From Brachyspira pilosicoli (GTDB lineage Bacteria; Spirochaetota; Brachyspiria; Brachyspirales; Brachyspiraceae): a stretch of 18,677 nucleotides of DNA. The DNA lies in the NCBI RefSeq assembly GCF_019402445.1, contig NZ_SRZM01000276.1:1-18677 (forward strand), read 5' to 3'. The translations under genes were made by a program, and so were the position numbers. Shown here piece by piece: positions 1 to 7,622 of this stretch; positions within the stretch are counted from its first letter, which is position 1; every line of letters begins with the position of its first letter. A model generated the notes under the pieces. It had not been told where the DNA came from, made no database searches, and was given only the letters and a program-made list of their open reading frames with translations.

Positions 1-506
1 AAAATAAAAGAAGCTCTCCAACCGAATCTATAACTTATAGTAGTGCCTATTGGTACACCAAAAATAGAAGCTATACTAAAACCAGAATAAATCCAAGCTA
101 CAACCATAGGTCTTTTTTCTTTAGTAGCAACATACGGAGTAAAAGATATTGATACAGAAATTAATGACCCAGAAATAATTGCTAAAAATATCCTTATTAT
201 CATTAAGAAATTATAATCAAAAGCTAAAGAACATAAGAAATTCCCTATAATAAATATTATACTTGCAAATATTATAAAATTAAACCTATTAAACTTACCA
301 GCAATAGCAGCAGAAAAAGGAGTAAATATTGAATAGGATAAAGCAAACATAGAAACTAATCCGCCAGCAATAACCTCACTCACCTTGAAACTTTCAGCAA
401 TATCAGTTAAAACACCTATTACTATAAACTCACAAGTACCCAAAGCAAAACTCAATAAAACTAAAGATACAATAGCCAATATATTATTTTTATTATTATC
501 AATCAT
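1..506 (-). CDS. MFS drug/sugar efflux transporter (N-terminal part)
   Basis: This reads as the first 168 residues of a major facilitator superfamily exporter; the rest lies beyond the left edge of the window. After a short polar N-terminus there are five hydrophobic segments. The first contains GTCEFIVIGVLTDIA, the pattern seen at TM1 of the AraJ/YdhP/NepI-like DHA1 family. A later segment contains GVPIGTTISYRFGWRASF, typical of TM5 in the same family. The start is the ATG at 504-506, preceded by only a weak GAGTG-like ribosome binding site. The gene diverges from the small lipoprotein gene at 632, so the 125 bp between them must hold both promoters. The substrate cannot be told from half a protein. 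Family assignment is strong; the efflux direction is inferred from the family. Confidence 0.85.
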   Translation of the reverse strand, partial: MIDNNKNNILAIVSLVLLSFALGTCEFIVIGVLTDIAESFKVSEVIAGGLVSMFALSYSIFTPFSAAIAGKFNRFNFIIFASIIFIIGNFLCSLAFDYNFLMIIRIFLAIISGSLISVSISFTPYVATKEKRPMVVAWIYSGFSIASIFGVPIGTTISYRFGWRASFI

Positions 507-530
507 ATTTTCACTCTTTTAAAATTTCTT

Positions 531-536
531 ATTATA
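531..536 (-). promoter_or_regulatory. -10 box for the MFS gene
   Basis: A TATAAT hexamer on the minus strand lies 24 nt upstream of the MFS start codon, suggesting a leader of about 18 nt. No good -35 box is seen at 16-18 nt spacing, and in DNA this AT-rich a lone TATAAT can arise by chance. Confidence 0.35.
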
Positions 537-597
537 GTATATGATAAATGTTAAAAAAACAATTTACTTTTTATAAATTTATAAAAAAATTTTTAAT

Positions 598-603
598 TAT
601 AAT
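598..603 (+). promoter_or_regulatory. -10 box for the small lipoprotein gene
   Basis: A TATAAT hexamer lies 28 nt upstream of the ATG at 632, leaving a leader of about 20 nt that includes AAAGGA at 615-620. No convincing -35 element is present, so this rests on position and the -10 match only. Confidence 0.35.
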
Positions 604-631
604 AAATATTCATTAAAGGAATAATATTTTT

Positions 632-1024
632 ATGAAAAAAATAATAAAAGAAATTTTAATACTATTATCTATAGTTATTTTTATATTTTCTTGCAAAAAC
701 AACACAAGCGTAAACAAATATCAAGGAACATACAGAGGAAGTGTTAATACAACACTTATTTCAGAAAAACAATTAATTGTTAATACAGCTACAGTCAAAG
801 TAGATGAAAATAGTGCCATCAATGTTATGATGGAAGGCGGAAATATTTATGATAAAAATGTAGATATAGCAGAACAAGAATTAACCAAAGTTAATGATGA
901 TTCATATACTGCACAAAAAAATGGAAATAATTATACATTTGATTTTAATAAAGATTATTTATCATTAACTATTACTAATACTGATAATACTATAACAGAA
1001 GGAAAACTTTCAAAAATTCAATAA
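632..1024 (+). CDS. Small hypothetical lipoprotein (130 aa)
   Basis: A short basic N-terminus (MKKIIKE), a hydrophobic run and the lipobox IFSC around residues 18-21 make this a signal-peptidase-II lipoprotein. The mature part would be about 110 residues, tethered to a membrane by the lipidated Cys21. The mature region is polar and has alternating hydrophobic residues, as expected of a small beta-sandwich or barrel: GTYRGSV, then KQLIVNTATVKV, and near the end the strand-like DYLSLTITNT. I do not recognise a family. AAAGGA at 615-620 is an acceptable ribosome binding site 11 nt before the ATG. The gene converges on the large lipoprotein gene, with only 3 bp between the two stop codons and no recognisable terminator there. 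Lipidation is well supported; function is unknown. Confidence 0.8.
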   Translation: MKKIIKEILILLSIVIFIFSCKNNTSVNKYQGTYRGSVNTTLISEKQLIVNTATVKVDENSAINVMMEGGNIYDKNVDIAEQELTKVNDDSYTAQKNGNNYTFDFNKDYLSLTITNTDNTITEGKLSKIQ

Positions 1025-1027
1025 TAT

Positions 1028-2158
1028 TTAAAAATTATTGAATTTTATTTTGCCATCTTCAAATAAAAATCCATAAATAGAGTCATTAAACATATTAATT
1101 CCTCTTAATTTATTAAAATCATCAGTGCCCAAATATTCTTTGCTGAAGTTCTGCGATACAAATGGATTAGTCTTTATTATAAAATAAAGTCCATTATCCA
1201 TACCAGTATATATCACTCTGCCATTATCAGACATTCCAACTGCAAGAGCATTATCTCTCGCTGCAAGTTTATATGCCTCTTTTAAATTAAAATTATCAAA
1301 AGAGGTTGTAAATATTATATCTTCTTTATGCTTGCCGTTTTCTATACTCATAGTAAGTATAGCTAAAACATTTTTATCTGTTATATATTTACAATCTACT
1401 ATTTCCCTATAAGACATAGTATCTTCATCTGTAGTTTCTATATTATCTAAAATATATCTGTTTTCTTTTGCTCCTGTATTAATATTGTATACATCCAATA
1501 TAGGCACTCTCTTATCATCTCTTTTTAATACTGCAAACTTATCATTAGTTAAATAAATCAGTTTTATAACCTTTTCGTATTCATTATCTATTATAGAAGA
1601 TATGCTATATAATGTTTTACCCTCTGGAGATATTTTGTTTAAAGATACAAGTCCTACTTTAGTATAATTAGTATTAGTTACCTGTATAATATAAGTTTTC
1701 AAATCTGGAACATCATTTCCTTCAACAGATGGACCTTCTGAAGGAAGTGACATTAATACATTAGTGATTGTAATATCTCCAATATACGCTAAATTATAAC
1801 CTGTTATATATACATTACTACTATTATCTATAAAAGATATTTTTGAAGTTTCAAGACTATTATATTCCAAATCAAAAGAACTAATATTACTTCCATTAGC
1901 AATAACCATTCTAGAATTAGAAACATCTATAGCATAAACAGTATTATTTTTAATATAATAAAAATCTCCAAAATAATATTCTCCATTAACTTCATATATT
2001 TTTGGACTATTTAAATCAACTATCTCATCTTTATATACATAAATATCTTTACCAAGCACAAGTTCCGTAACAGTTTTTGCAGGAGCAATAGGAGGCTTAG
2101 GCAAACATGCAAATACCCATATAGATAAGATAATAACTAAAAATAATAATTTTCTCAT
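1028..2158 (-). CDS. Large hypothetical lipoprotein, possible beta-propeller
   Basis: The 376-residue product starts MRKLLFLVIILSIWVFACLPKPP. That is a signal peptide ending in the lipobox VFAC, with Cys18 as the lipidation site, followed by a proline-rich linker. The rest is a series of short strand-turn units (for example YYIKNNTVYAIDVSNSRMV, TNDKFAVLKRDDKRVPILDV, GMSDNGRVIYTGMDNGLYFI) that resemble blades of a beta-propeller, but no named family is recognised. The gene follows the heptose kinase gene with a 9 nt gap, and the AGGA ribosome binding site (2165-2168) overlaps that gene's stop codon. The two are therefore almost certainly co-transcribed. An outer-membrane or periplasmic location is inferred; the propeller idea is a fold impression only. 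Confidence 0.8.
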   Translation of the reverse strand: MRKLLFLVIILSIWVFACLPKPPIAPAKTVTELVLGKDIYVYKDEIVDLNSPKIYEVNGEYYFGDFYYIKNNTVYAIDVSNSRMVIANGSNISSFDLEYNSLETSKISFIDNSSNVYITGYNLAYIGDITITNVLMSLPSEGPSVEGNDVPDLKTYIIQVTNTNYTKVGLVSLNKISPEGKTLYSISSIIDNEYEKVIKLIYLTNDKFAVLKRDDKRVPILDVYNINTGAKENRYILDNIETTDEDTMSYREIVDCKYITDKNVLAILTMSIENGKHKEDIIFTTSFDNFNLKEAYKLAARDNALAVGMSDNGRVIYTGMDNGLYFIIKTNPFVSQNFSKEYLGTDDFNKLRGINMFNDSIYGFLFEDGKIKFNNF

Positions 2159-2167
2159 GTATAATCC

Positions 2168-3160
2168 TCACAAAGCTTTTATAAGCTCTTCTAAAGTTAA
2201 AGTAGAAGTACCCCTCTTTCCAACAACAACTCCCGCAGCAGTATTAGCAATTTCAGAAGCCTCTTTAAAAGAAAAACCAACAGAAAGACACATAGCAAGT
2301 ACCGATATAACAGTGTCTCCCGCACCAGAAACATCAAACACACTTTTAGCCTTAGTAGGTATTATATAAACTTCATCTTTAAATGTTTGTATATCCTTAT
2401 CAAATAATGCCATACCATTAGCACCAAGTGTAATCATAAGCTTTGATAAACTTAATTTTTTTACTATATCATTACCTAATTTATTTATAGAATCTGTATT
2501 GAAATTATAAAAAGGTATTTTACTATCAGAACCTTCCACAGCTTCTTTTAAATTTGGGGTCATTAAAGTAGCCTTTTTATAATAAGAAAAATGTTTTATA
2601 GCTGGGTCAACTAATACTTGTATATTGTTTTTGTTGCAAGTGTCTATAATTTTTTTTGCTAATTCTTTAGTAATAACCCCTTTAGCATAATCACTTATAA
2701 TAACAACATTATATTCTTTTAATCTATCTAAAAAAGCATTCTCTATTTTTTTATAAATGTCTTTTGAATATGGCTCAACATTCTCTTCATCTATTCTTAC
2801 TATTTGCTGAGTACCAGCAACTATTCTAGTTTTTGTTATAGTAGGTCTAGTTTCATCTACTATTATACCAGCATTAGATATATTCCAATTATGCATACTT
2901 TCTATAATAGTTTCTGATGACTTATCATTTCCTATAACACCAATGATACCTATATCGCCTCTTCCTTCCATGTTTAATAATGAAGCAATATTTCTTGCCA
3001 CATTTCCAGCACCGCCTAAATAGTTTTCTTCATGATTAACATGTAAAACAGGTACAGGAGCTTCTGGAGATATTCTAATAACATCACCATAAGTAAATCT
3101 ATCTAACATCAAATCACCAATTACTAATACTCTAGCTTTTATAATATCTTTTACTTTCAT
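2168..3160 (-). CDS. hldA: D-glycero-beta-D-manno-heptose-7-phosphate kinase (HldE N-domain / RfaE1 type)
   Basis: This is a stand-alone PfkB/ribokinase-fold kinase of 330 residues. In this family the enzyme phosphorylates D-glycero-D-manno-heptose 7-phosphate at C1, on the way to ADP-heptose for lipooligosaccharide. The N-terminus carries the HldE hallmark: VLVIGDLMLDRFTYGDV (residues 11-27), then RISPEAPVPVL and the glycine-rich GGAGNVARNIAS (49-60). Near the C-terminus FDVSGAGDT (275-283) supplies the PfkB signature with catalytic Asp282. The C-terminal nucleotidyltransferase domain of bifunctional HldE is absent, so the ADP transfer step must be encoded elsewhere. An AGGA site lies 10 nt before the ATG, and a promoter sits in the 72 nt upstream. 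A GmhB-like phosphatase, potentially the next step, is encoded at 14572-15420. The family is clear; exact sugar specificity is inferred. Confidence 0.9.
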   Translation of the reverse strand: MKVKDIIKARVLVIGDLMLDRFTYGDVIRISPEAPVPVLHVNHEENYLGGAGNVARNIASLLNMEGRGDIGIIGVIGNDKSSETIIESMHNWNISNAGIIVDETRPTITKTRIVAGTQQIVRIDEENVEPYSKDIYKKIENAFLDRLKEYNVVIISDYAKGVITKELAKKIIDTCNKNNIQVLVDPAIKHFSYYKKATLMTPNLKEAVEGSDSKIPFYNFNTDSINKLGNDIVKKLSLSKLMITLGANGMALFDKDIQTFKDEVYIIPTKAKSVFDVSGAGDTVISVLAMCLSVGFSFKEASEIANTAAGVVVGKRGTSTLTLEELIKAL

Positions 3161-3191
3161 ATAATAATATTCCTAATAATTATAATTAAAT

Positions 3192-3220
3192 ATTATAAAC
3201 AAAATAAAAAAAATTGTAAA
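3192..3220 (-). promoter_or_regulatory. Promoter of hldA and the large lipoprotein gene
   Basis: On the minus strand TTTACA (3215-3220) and TATAAT (3192-3197) are separated by 17 nt, a 5/6 and 6/6 match to the sigma-70 consensus. Transcription would start near 3185, giving a leader of about 25 nt before the hldA ATG. It fills the widest part of the fapA-hldA gap, so these two genes may be transcribed apart from the upstream cluster. Confidence 0.6.
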
Positions 3221-3232
3221 TGATAAAAAAGA

Positions 3233-4948
3233 TTAATTAGTTTGTCTTACATATTCTGATTCATCTAAATGTTTAGGAGCTTTCTCAGAAATATCTCTTT
3301 TTTCTTTAGAATAAAAATACTCTGTACCAGATATTTTATTTGTAATATACTTTCTTATATTAGATATATATATTGTAACACCAGGGAAAAAACCTTCCAT
3401 AGAAGTGATACTGCTTCCAGACAATCTTTCAAACTCTTCAGCCATTTCATTTCTTTTTTGCTCTAGTTCTTTAGTTTCTCTTATTATATCAGTAATTCTT
3501 TTTAATATTCCTTTTATAGCTTCTCTTTTATCTGGAGCTATTCTTGCTATGAATGCCCTTGGATCTCTAAAGTATTCAGAACCAAGCAATGATTTAATCT
3601 TATTAATTTCTTCTTTATTAGTTTTTAAAGTATTTGTAATTTCTTTAAACAAAGCATCAGCCTCAGGATCTCTACCAACCATTATAGTAGTTTTTGATTC
3701 ACTTATAGCACCAATACTCTTAGCCCAAACACCATTTAAAGCTTTAACAGAACCTCCGATTATAACACCTTTACCTTCTAATGCTATAACTCTATTACTG
3801 CTAGATATATCAGAATTAACTATCTGCTGACTTATAACATCATCTTTACACATAATCTTAGCATTTCTGATAAAAGAAGAATAAACCTTTCCTTTTATAT
3901 TAATATCGCTATCAGGTCCGCCAATAATACCGCCAGAAACAATTAAATTCCCTCCACAATCTATTTTAGCATCTTCTATATTTCCGTAAACTTCTATATT
4001 CCCCTCTGTCTTTATACTAAAACCAGGAGTAACATTCTCTTTAATAATAACAGACCCATCAACTTCTATATTACCAGTGGATAAATCAACCTTATCTATT
4101 TCAACAGTATCGCTAACCGATAAAGTATTATTACTGCTATTTACAAGTATTCCCCTAATTGCACTTCGTATAGTAATACCATCATCATCAACTTTAAGAT
4201 TATTTCCTATCTTATAACAAGTATCCTCATCAAAGTGAGCATCTATAATCTCATTATATATATCAAGTCCATCAACAGCAGGCTTCTCTGGAATAAAATG
4301 TGCTATTTGAACATTAGCATCTATATTATGTACAAAACTCCTCTCTTTAAAATCAATAGAACCATCTTCAGATTTCTTTCCTGTACCTATAGATAAATCA
4401 TAATCCAAAACAACTTTTTGAACATTTCCATCAACAGGTTTTCTACCCTCAACAAATACACAACAAATTCCTTCATTATTTTTTATATTACGTTCTACAA
4501 GTTCAGCAATCTTATCATAATCTACCATGAGCTTTATAGGTATCTCAGAAATCATCATCTGTATCTCTTCAAGAGTAAGTTGCCTTTTAGCTTCTTTTTG
4601 CGGAGGAAGTACTAATACACCTCTCCATTTATATGAAACATTAATAACAGGAATAACTGATACAGATTTTAAACCATTATAAGAAACATAACCATAAGTA
4701 GTGCTTCTATATACACCTGTCATCTTGTCAAATTTTACATTTTTACTAGCCTTTATACCTTCTCTCTTTGATATAGATTTTAATATCTGCACTCCAGGTA
4801 CAACATAATATCTTAAAAGCTCATCATATAAAGTTTGATCCTCACTATTAGAATCAACAATTTTGTCATATACTTCTCTTATGTCAATAGAATCATCAAA
4901 TGCAAATTCATAGTTACTTTTGTCAATATTAAGATTACTGTTAGTCAT
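3233..4948 (-). CDS. FapA family protein (DUF342)
   Basis: This 571-residue cytoplasmic protein has the layout of FapA/DUF342 proteins. GRKPVDG (168-174) and KPAVDGLDIYN (222-232) correspond to the family's two proline/glycine signatures. A repetitive right-handed beta-helix follows (about 283-420; e.g. TGNIEVDGSVII, TEGNIEVYGNIEDAKI, CGGNLIVSGGIIGG), then VGRDPEAD (424-431). A charged coiled-coil covers about 432-510, and the C-terminal signature FPGVTIYI is at 521-528. Two regions are less typical: an Asp/Ser-rich first 110 residues and a charged tail after 545. FapA proteins have been linked to polar flagellum assembly and are common in spirochaetes, but the molecular function is not settled. 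A good GGAG site precedes the ATG, and the gene starts 20 nt after the methyltransferase stop. Confidence 0.88.
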   Translation of the reverse strand: MTNSNLNIDKSNYEFAFDDSIDIREVYDKIVDSNSEDQTLYDELLRYYVVPGVQILKSISKREGIKASKNVKFDKMTGVYRSTTYGYVSYNGLKSVSVIPVINVSYKWRGVLVLPPQKEAKRQLTLEEIQMMISEIPIKLMVDYDKIAELVERNIKNNEGICCVFVEGRKPVDGNVQKVVLDYDLSIGTGKKSEDGSIDFKERSFVHNIDANVQIAHFIPEKPAVDGLDIYNEIIDAHFDEDTCYKIGNNLKVDDDGITIRSAIRGILVNSSNNTLSVSDTVEIDKVDLSTGNIEVDGSVIIKENVTPGFSIKTEGNIEVYGNIEDAKIDCGGNLIVSGGIIGGPDSDINIKGKVYSSFIRNAKIMCKDDVISQQIVNSDISSSNRVIALEGKGVIIGGSVKALNGVWAKSIGAISESKTTIMVGRDPEADALFKEITNTLKTNKEEINKIKSLLGSEYFRDPRAFIARIAPDKREAIKGILKRITDIIRETKELEQKRNEMAEEFERLSGSSITSMEGFFPGVTIYISNIRKYITNKISGTEYFYSKEKRDISEKAPKHLDESEYVRQTN

Positions 4949-4968
4949 TTTTCTCTCCTTTTATTAAA

Positions 4969-5769
4969 TTACTTTTTGCATAAGAAAAGCATAACATCGC
5001 CTTTATTAAATTTTTTCACAAATTTATCAAAAAACTTCTTTATTATCTTATTAGGTTTTTTCTCTATAGGTATACTTCCCCAAGAAAAATCACTTATTAT
5101 ATTAAACCCAACCTGTTTTAAATAGTTTGAAAGCACAGGTTTTGAAAATAGCCATAAATGCTGAGGCATCACAGCTCTCCAATTACCTCCATATTTCTTA
5201 GCAAACATTCCATCAGCATTTGGAGTAGTTATTGCTAAATATCCTCCTTTAGCAAGTATTCTATAAATCTCTTTTAAAGTATCTGCAGGATTTGGCACAT
5301 GCTCTATAACATGAGAAAAATGTATAAAAGAAAAATAATCATCAGGAAAAGCAACATCTATAAGAGGCTTCTCATAAATATTTAAATTATAATGCTTTCT
5401 TGCATACTCTGCAGAAGCAGAACAAATTTCTATTCCAGTAGTATCATAGCCTTTGCTCTTTAAATAATTAAGAGTCATACCAGTGGCACATCCTATATCT
5501 AAAACATTTTTGTTTGGAAGTTCATTTTCTATTCTCTCAAAACCTATATCTTTTAGTGCCAACTGTATCAATGCAAAAAAATTATCATGATTTGCTACTT
5601 CATACTCAAAATAATTATCATCATATATAGCATCTATTTCCTCTTGAGTAATAATAGGGTCTTGAAAGATAAGTCCACAATTTGAACATTTACTATAACT
5701 TACTAAATCTGTTTTTATATATGGTTTATATTCATCACTATGACAAAATTCACATTTTCGTTTTTCCAC
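4969..5769 (-). CDS. Class I SAM-dependent methyltransferase with N-terminal zinc ribbon
   Basis: Residues 1-34 form a likely zinc ribbon with ligands Cys6, Cys9, Cys28 and Cys31 (CEFC and CSNCG). A Methyltransf_11/23 Rossmann domain follows. SAM motif I is NVLDIGCATGMTLNYLKSKG (88-107), and the acidic motif II is TTGIEI. SFIHFSHVIEHVPNPADTL carries the 'HVIEHV' post-II signature common in methyltransferases of glycan, capsule and O-antigen loci. The C-terminus is basic (KKPNKIIKKFFDKFVKKF). The start is a GTG (5767-5769), chosen because a GAGG site (5776-5779) lies 6 nt upstream and the zinc ribbon begins at once. The 106 nt before it is AT-rich, with no promoter I trust. The acceptor substrate is unknown; a sugar or envelope component is a guess from family and neighbours. 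Confidence 0.85.
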   Translation of the reverse strand: MEKRKCEFCHSDEYKPYIKTDLVSYSKCSNCGLIFQDPIITQEEIDAIYDDNYFEYEVANHDNFFALIQLALKDIGFERIENELPNKNVLDIGCATGMTLNYLKSKGYDTTGIEICSASAEYARKHYNLNIYEKPLIDVAFPDDYFSFIHFSHVIEHVPNPADTLKEIYRILAKGGYLAITTPNADGMFAKKYGGNWRAVMPQHLWLFSKPVLSNYLKQVGFNIISDFSWGSIPIEKKPNKIIKKFFDKFVKKFNKGDVMLFLCKK

Positions 5770-5875
5770 AATACACCTCGTCCATTCGTAAAAATCGGAA
5801 ATAAACTACATTTCTTTAGCAATTAATAATTTTTATATATAGAGAATATAATAAAATAATAAAAAAATACAAATA

Positions 5876-6523
5876 TTACTCTGTTTTGTTATTAACAGTT
5901 AATATGATTTCTGTATTGATTCCTATAACTTCATTAGCATTAGGAACTTGAGATAATACTACATTATTATCATAAGCTGAATTATTATCATCAATTTTTG
6001 GAAGTATTGTAACACTAGGTATTTTTGATATAATTTCATTTGATATTATACTAACAGCTTCATCATAAGATTTTCCTGTAAGGTCTGGCATTTTTACCAA
6101 AGCCTGTTCTGGTACGTTTACAACCAAATAAACTGTTCTTCCTCTTTTTACCCTCATTCCACCTTTAGGTTCTTGACTAACTATTGTACCTAATGGATAA
6201 TCTTTGAAATAATGTGACTGTATATTTAAATTCATATCTTCTTTAGCTAATACATTAAAAGCTTCAAAAGCTTCAACTCCCTGTACATCTGGAAGTACAA
6301 AAGACTCTCCTCCAGCTTTCACAACTATAAAAACAACAATAGAAACTATTATACCCTGTAAAACAAATAAAAATATAGCAAAAATTATTAGCCTTTTTAT
6401 CACTAAAAGAGATTTATCTTCTGTTAATATTCCCTTAGGAAGTATTTTATTCATAAACTTCTTTATATAAGTATTATAAAAATTATTAAACTTAGACTTA
6501 ATTTTTTTAAATAACTCTTTCAT
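5876..6523 (-). CDS. Single-pass membrane protein with PASTA domains
   Basis: The 215-residue protein has a strongly basic cytoplasmic N-terminus (1-44) and one transmembrane segment (about 45-69, IIFAIFLFVLQGIIVSIVVF). Two extracytoplasmic PASTA repeats follow: about 74-137 (FVLPDVQGVEAFEAFNVL to GRTVYLVVNV) and about 142-212 (VKMPDLTGKSYDEAVSII to TEIILTVNN). PASTA domains commonly bind peptidoglycan fragments or help place cell wall synthesis proteins. No Ser/Thr kinase or penicillin-binding domain is attached, unlike the best known PASTA proteins. It starts 30 nt after fmt, with a GGAG about 14 nt before the ATG, so it is probably in the fmt transcript. Topology and domain are well supported; the partner is unknown. 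Confidence 0.85.
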   Translation of the reverse strand: MKELFKKIKSKFNNFYNTYIKKFMNKILPKGILTEDKSLLVIKRLIIFAIFLFVLQGIIVSIVVFIVVKAGGESFVLPDVQGVEAFEAFNVLAKEDMNLNIQSHYFKDYPLGTIVSQEPKGGMRVKRGRTVYLVVNVPEQALVKMPDLTGKSYDEAVSIISNEIISKIPSVTILPKIDDNNSAYDNNVVLSQVPNANEVIGINTEIILTVNNKTE

Positions 6524-6553
6524 AAATATAATTATTACTCCATTTATTTTATA

Positions 6554-7492
6554 TCAATTAAAATATTCATTTATATTTAATTTATTACCGCATAAAAACT
6601 CTTTTACGCTTTGTCTTTTTTTACCCTCTCTCTGAAGCTCTTTTATAATATATATTCCATCTAATGCCTGAACATGTATGCCTTCATTATCAATATAAAC
6701 TATTTTACCAAAATCACTACTGCTATTTTTGCTTTCTTTATATTCGCTTTTAAAAACTTTTATAGAAACATCATTGTAATAACAATAAGCAACAGGCCAA
6801 CGTACAAATGCTTTTGTCATATTATGAAGTTCTAAAGCACTTTTATTAAAATATAGCCTTCCATCTTCTTTTTTTATTTTAGTACAATAAGTAGCTTTGC
6901 TGTCATCTTGTTTTTTTAGATTAGATATATATTTATCAACATTATCAAAAAACTCTTTTAAGATGCAAACTCCACTTTTTTTAATCTGTTCATAAAGCTC
7001 ATTAAATTGCCAATTACTTTCTATATTAAACTCATCTTGCAATATAATATCGCCTTCATCAAGTTTATAATCCATTTTTTGCAATGTAGTGCCTGTTTTA
7101 TCAAACCCATAAAGCAAAGCATGCTCAACTGGGCTTGCTCCTCTTAATATTGGCAAAAGTGAACCGTGAATATTCATAGGCATTATTTTTGGTATAGACA
7201 ATGTTCTTTTTGAAAGTATTTTACCATACGCTACAACTATAAAAAAATCAGCATTAAAATCAACTAATGTATTATAAAAATCATCACTGTTGATATTTTC
7301 TGGCTTTAGTAAATTAAGATTATTTTCTAATGCTGTAACTGTTACGGGGTTAGGAATAATATTGCCTTTTCTGTCTTTTTTTGTGTCTATTGTAGAAATT
7401 ACTGCTGATATATTTACATTATCTAGTTTCATTAATTGCAAAATACAATCTGAAGTAAAATCTGTAGAACCTGCTATTATTACATTATACAT
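6554..7492 (-). CDS. fmt: Methionyl-tRNA formyltransferase
   Basis: Fmt transfers a formyl group from 10-formyl-tetrahydrofolate to Met-tRNA(fMet) in the cytoplasm. The 312-residue protein begins MYNVIIAGSTDFTSDCIL, matching the family start. It has VVAYGKIL (87-94), the catalytic motif MNIHGSLLPILRGASPVEHA with Asn107 and His109, and LDEGDI with Asp145. These match E. coli Asn106, His108 and Asp144. The C-terminal OB-like domain is present (ATYCTKIKKEDG onwards). I place the start at the ATG at 7490-7492, not at the in-frame TTG at 7526-7528. The TTG is the first half of the -35 box TTGACT and would add 12 non-family residues. No ribosome binding site precedes the ATG. It heads the fmt-PASTA-methyltransferase-fapA run. 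Confidence 0.93.
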   Translation of the reverse strand: MYNVIIAGSTDFTSDCILQLMKLDNVNISAVISTIDTKKDRKGNIIPNPVTVTALENNLNLLKPENINSDDFYNTLVDFNADFFIVVAYGKILSKRTLSIPKIMPMNIHGSLLPILRGASPVEHALLYGFDKTGTTLQKMDYKLDEGDIILQDEFNIESNWQFNELYEQIKKSGVCILKEFFDNVDKYISNLKKQDDSKATYCTKIKKEDGRLYFNKSALELHNMTKAFVRWPVAYCYYNDVSIKVFKSEYKESKNSSSDFGKIVYIDNEGIHVQALDGIYIIKELQREGKKRQSVKEFLCGNKLNINEYFN

Positions 7493-7499
7493 AAAGTTT

Positions 7500-7528
7500 A
7501 TTATATCTGTAATATACTTAAAAGTCAA
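7500..7528 (-). promoter_or_regulatory. Strong promoter placing the start of transcription at the fmt ATG
   Basis: TTGACT (7523-7528), a 17 nt spacer and TATAAT (7500-7505) form an almost perfect sigma-70 promoter on the minus strand. Only 7 nt (aaacttt) separate the -10 box from the fmt ATG. Transcription should therefore begin at or within a base or two of the start codon, giving a leaderless mRNA. Confidence 0.75.
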
Positions 7529-7561
7529 TTATAATAAAAACGAATAAAAATATTTTTATAA

Positions 7562-7589
7562 TTGTGTTTTTATTTTATTATTTTATAAT
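7562..7589 (+). promoter_or_regulatory. Putative promoter of the DUF3108-DUF115 pair
   Basis: TATAAT at 7584-7589 lies 33 nt before the ATG at 7623, and TTGTGT at 7562-7567 is a weak (3/6) -35 candidate at 16 nt spacing. The leader would be about 27 nt and holds AAAGGA. It is divergent to the fmt promoter within the same 130 bp gap. Confidence 0.45.
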
Positions 7590-7622
7590 AAATTTATAAA
7601 ACCTAATAAAAAAGGAATGTTT

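Noticed and set aside
1021..1030. Terminator between the two converging lipoprotein genes
   Set aside because: Only 3 bp separate the stops and no GC-containing stem is visible; A/T runs alone are not evidence in this genome.
3405..3830. Open frame of 141 codons on the plus strand inside fapA
   Set aside because: It is antisense to a well-supported family protein, has low-complexity Ile/Leu/Ser composition and no ribosome binding site; it is a shadow of the fapA codons.
7493..7528. Upstream TTG start for fmt adding 12 residues
   Set aside because: The TTG forms the -35 hexamer of the promoter and the extra residues do not match the Fmt family start.
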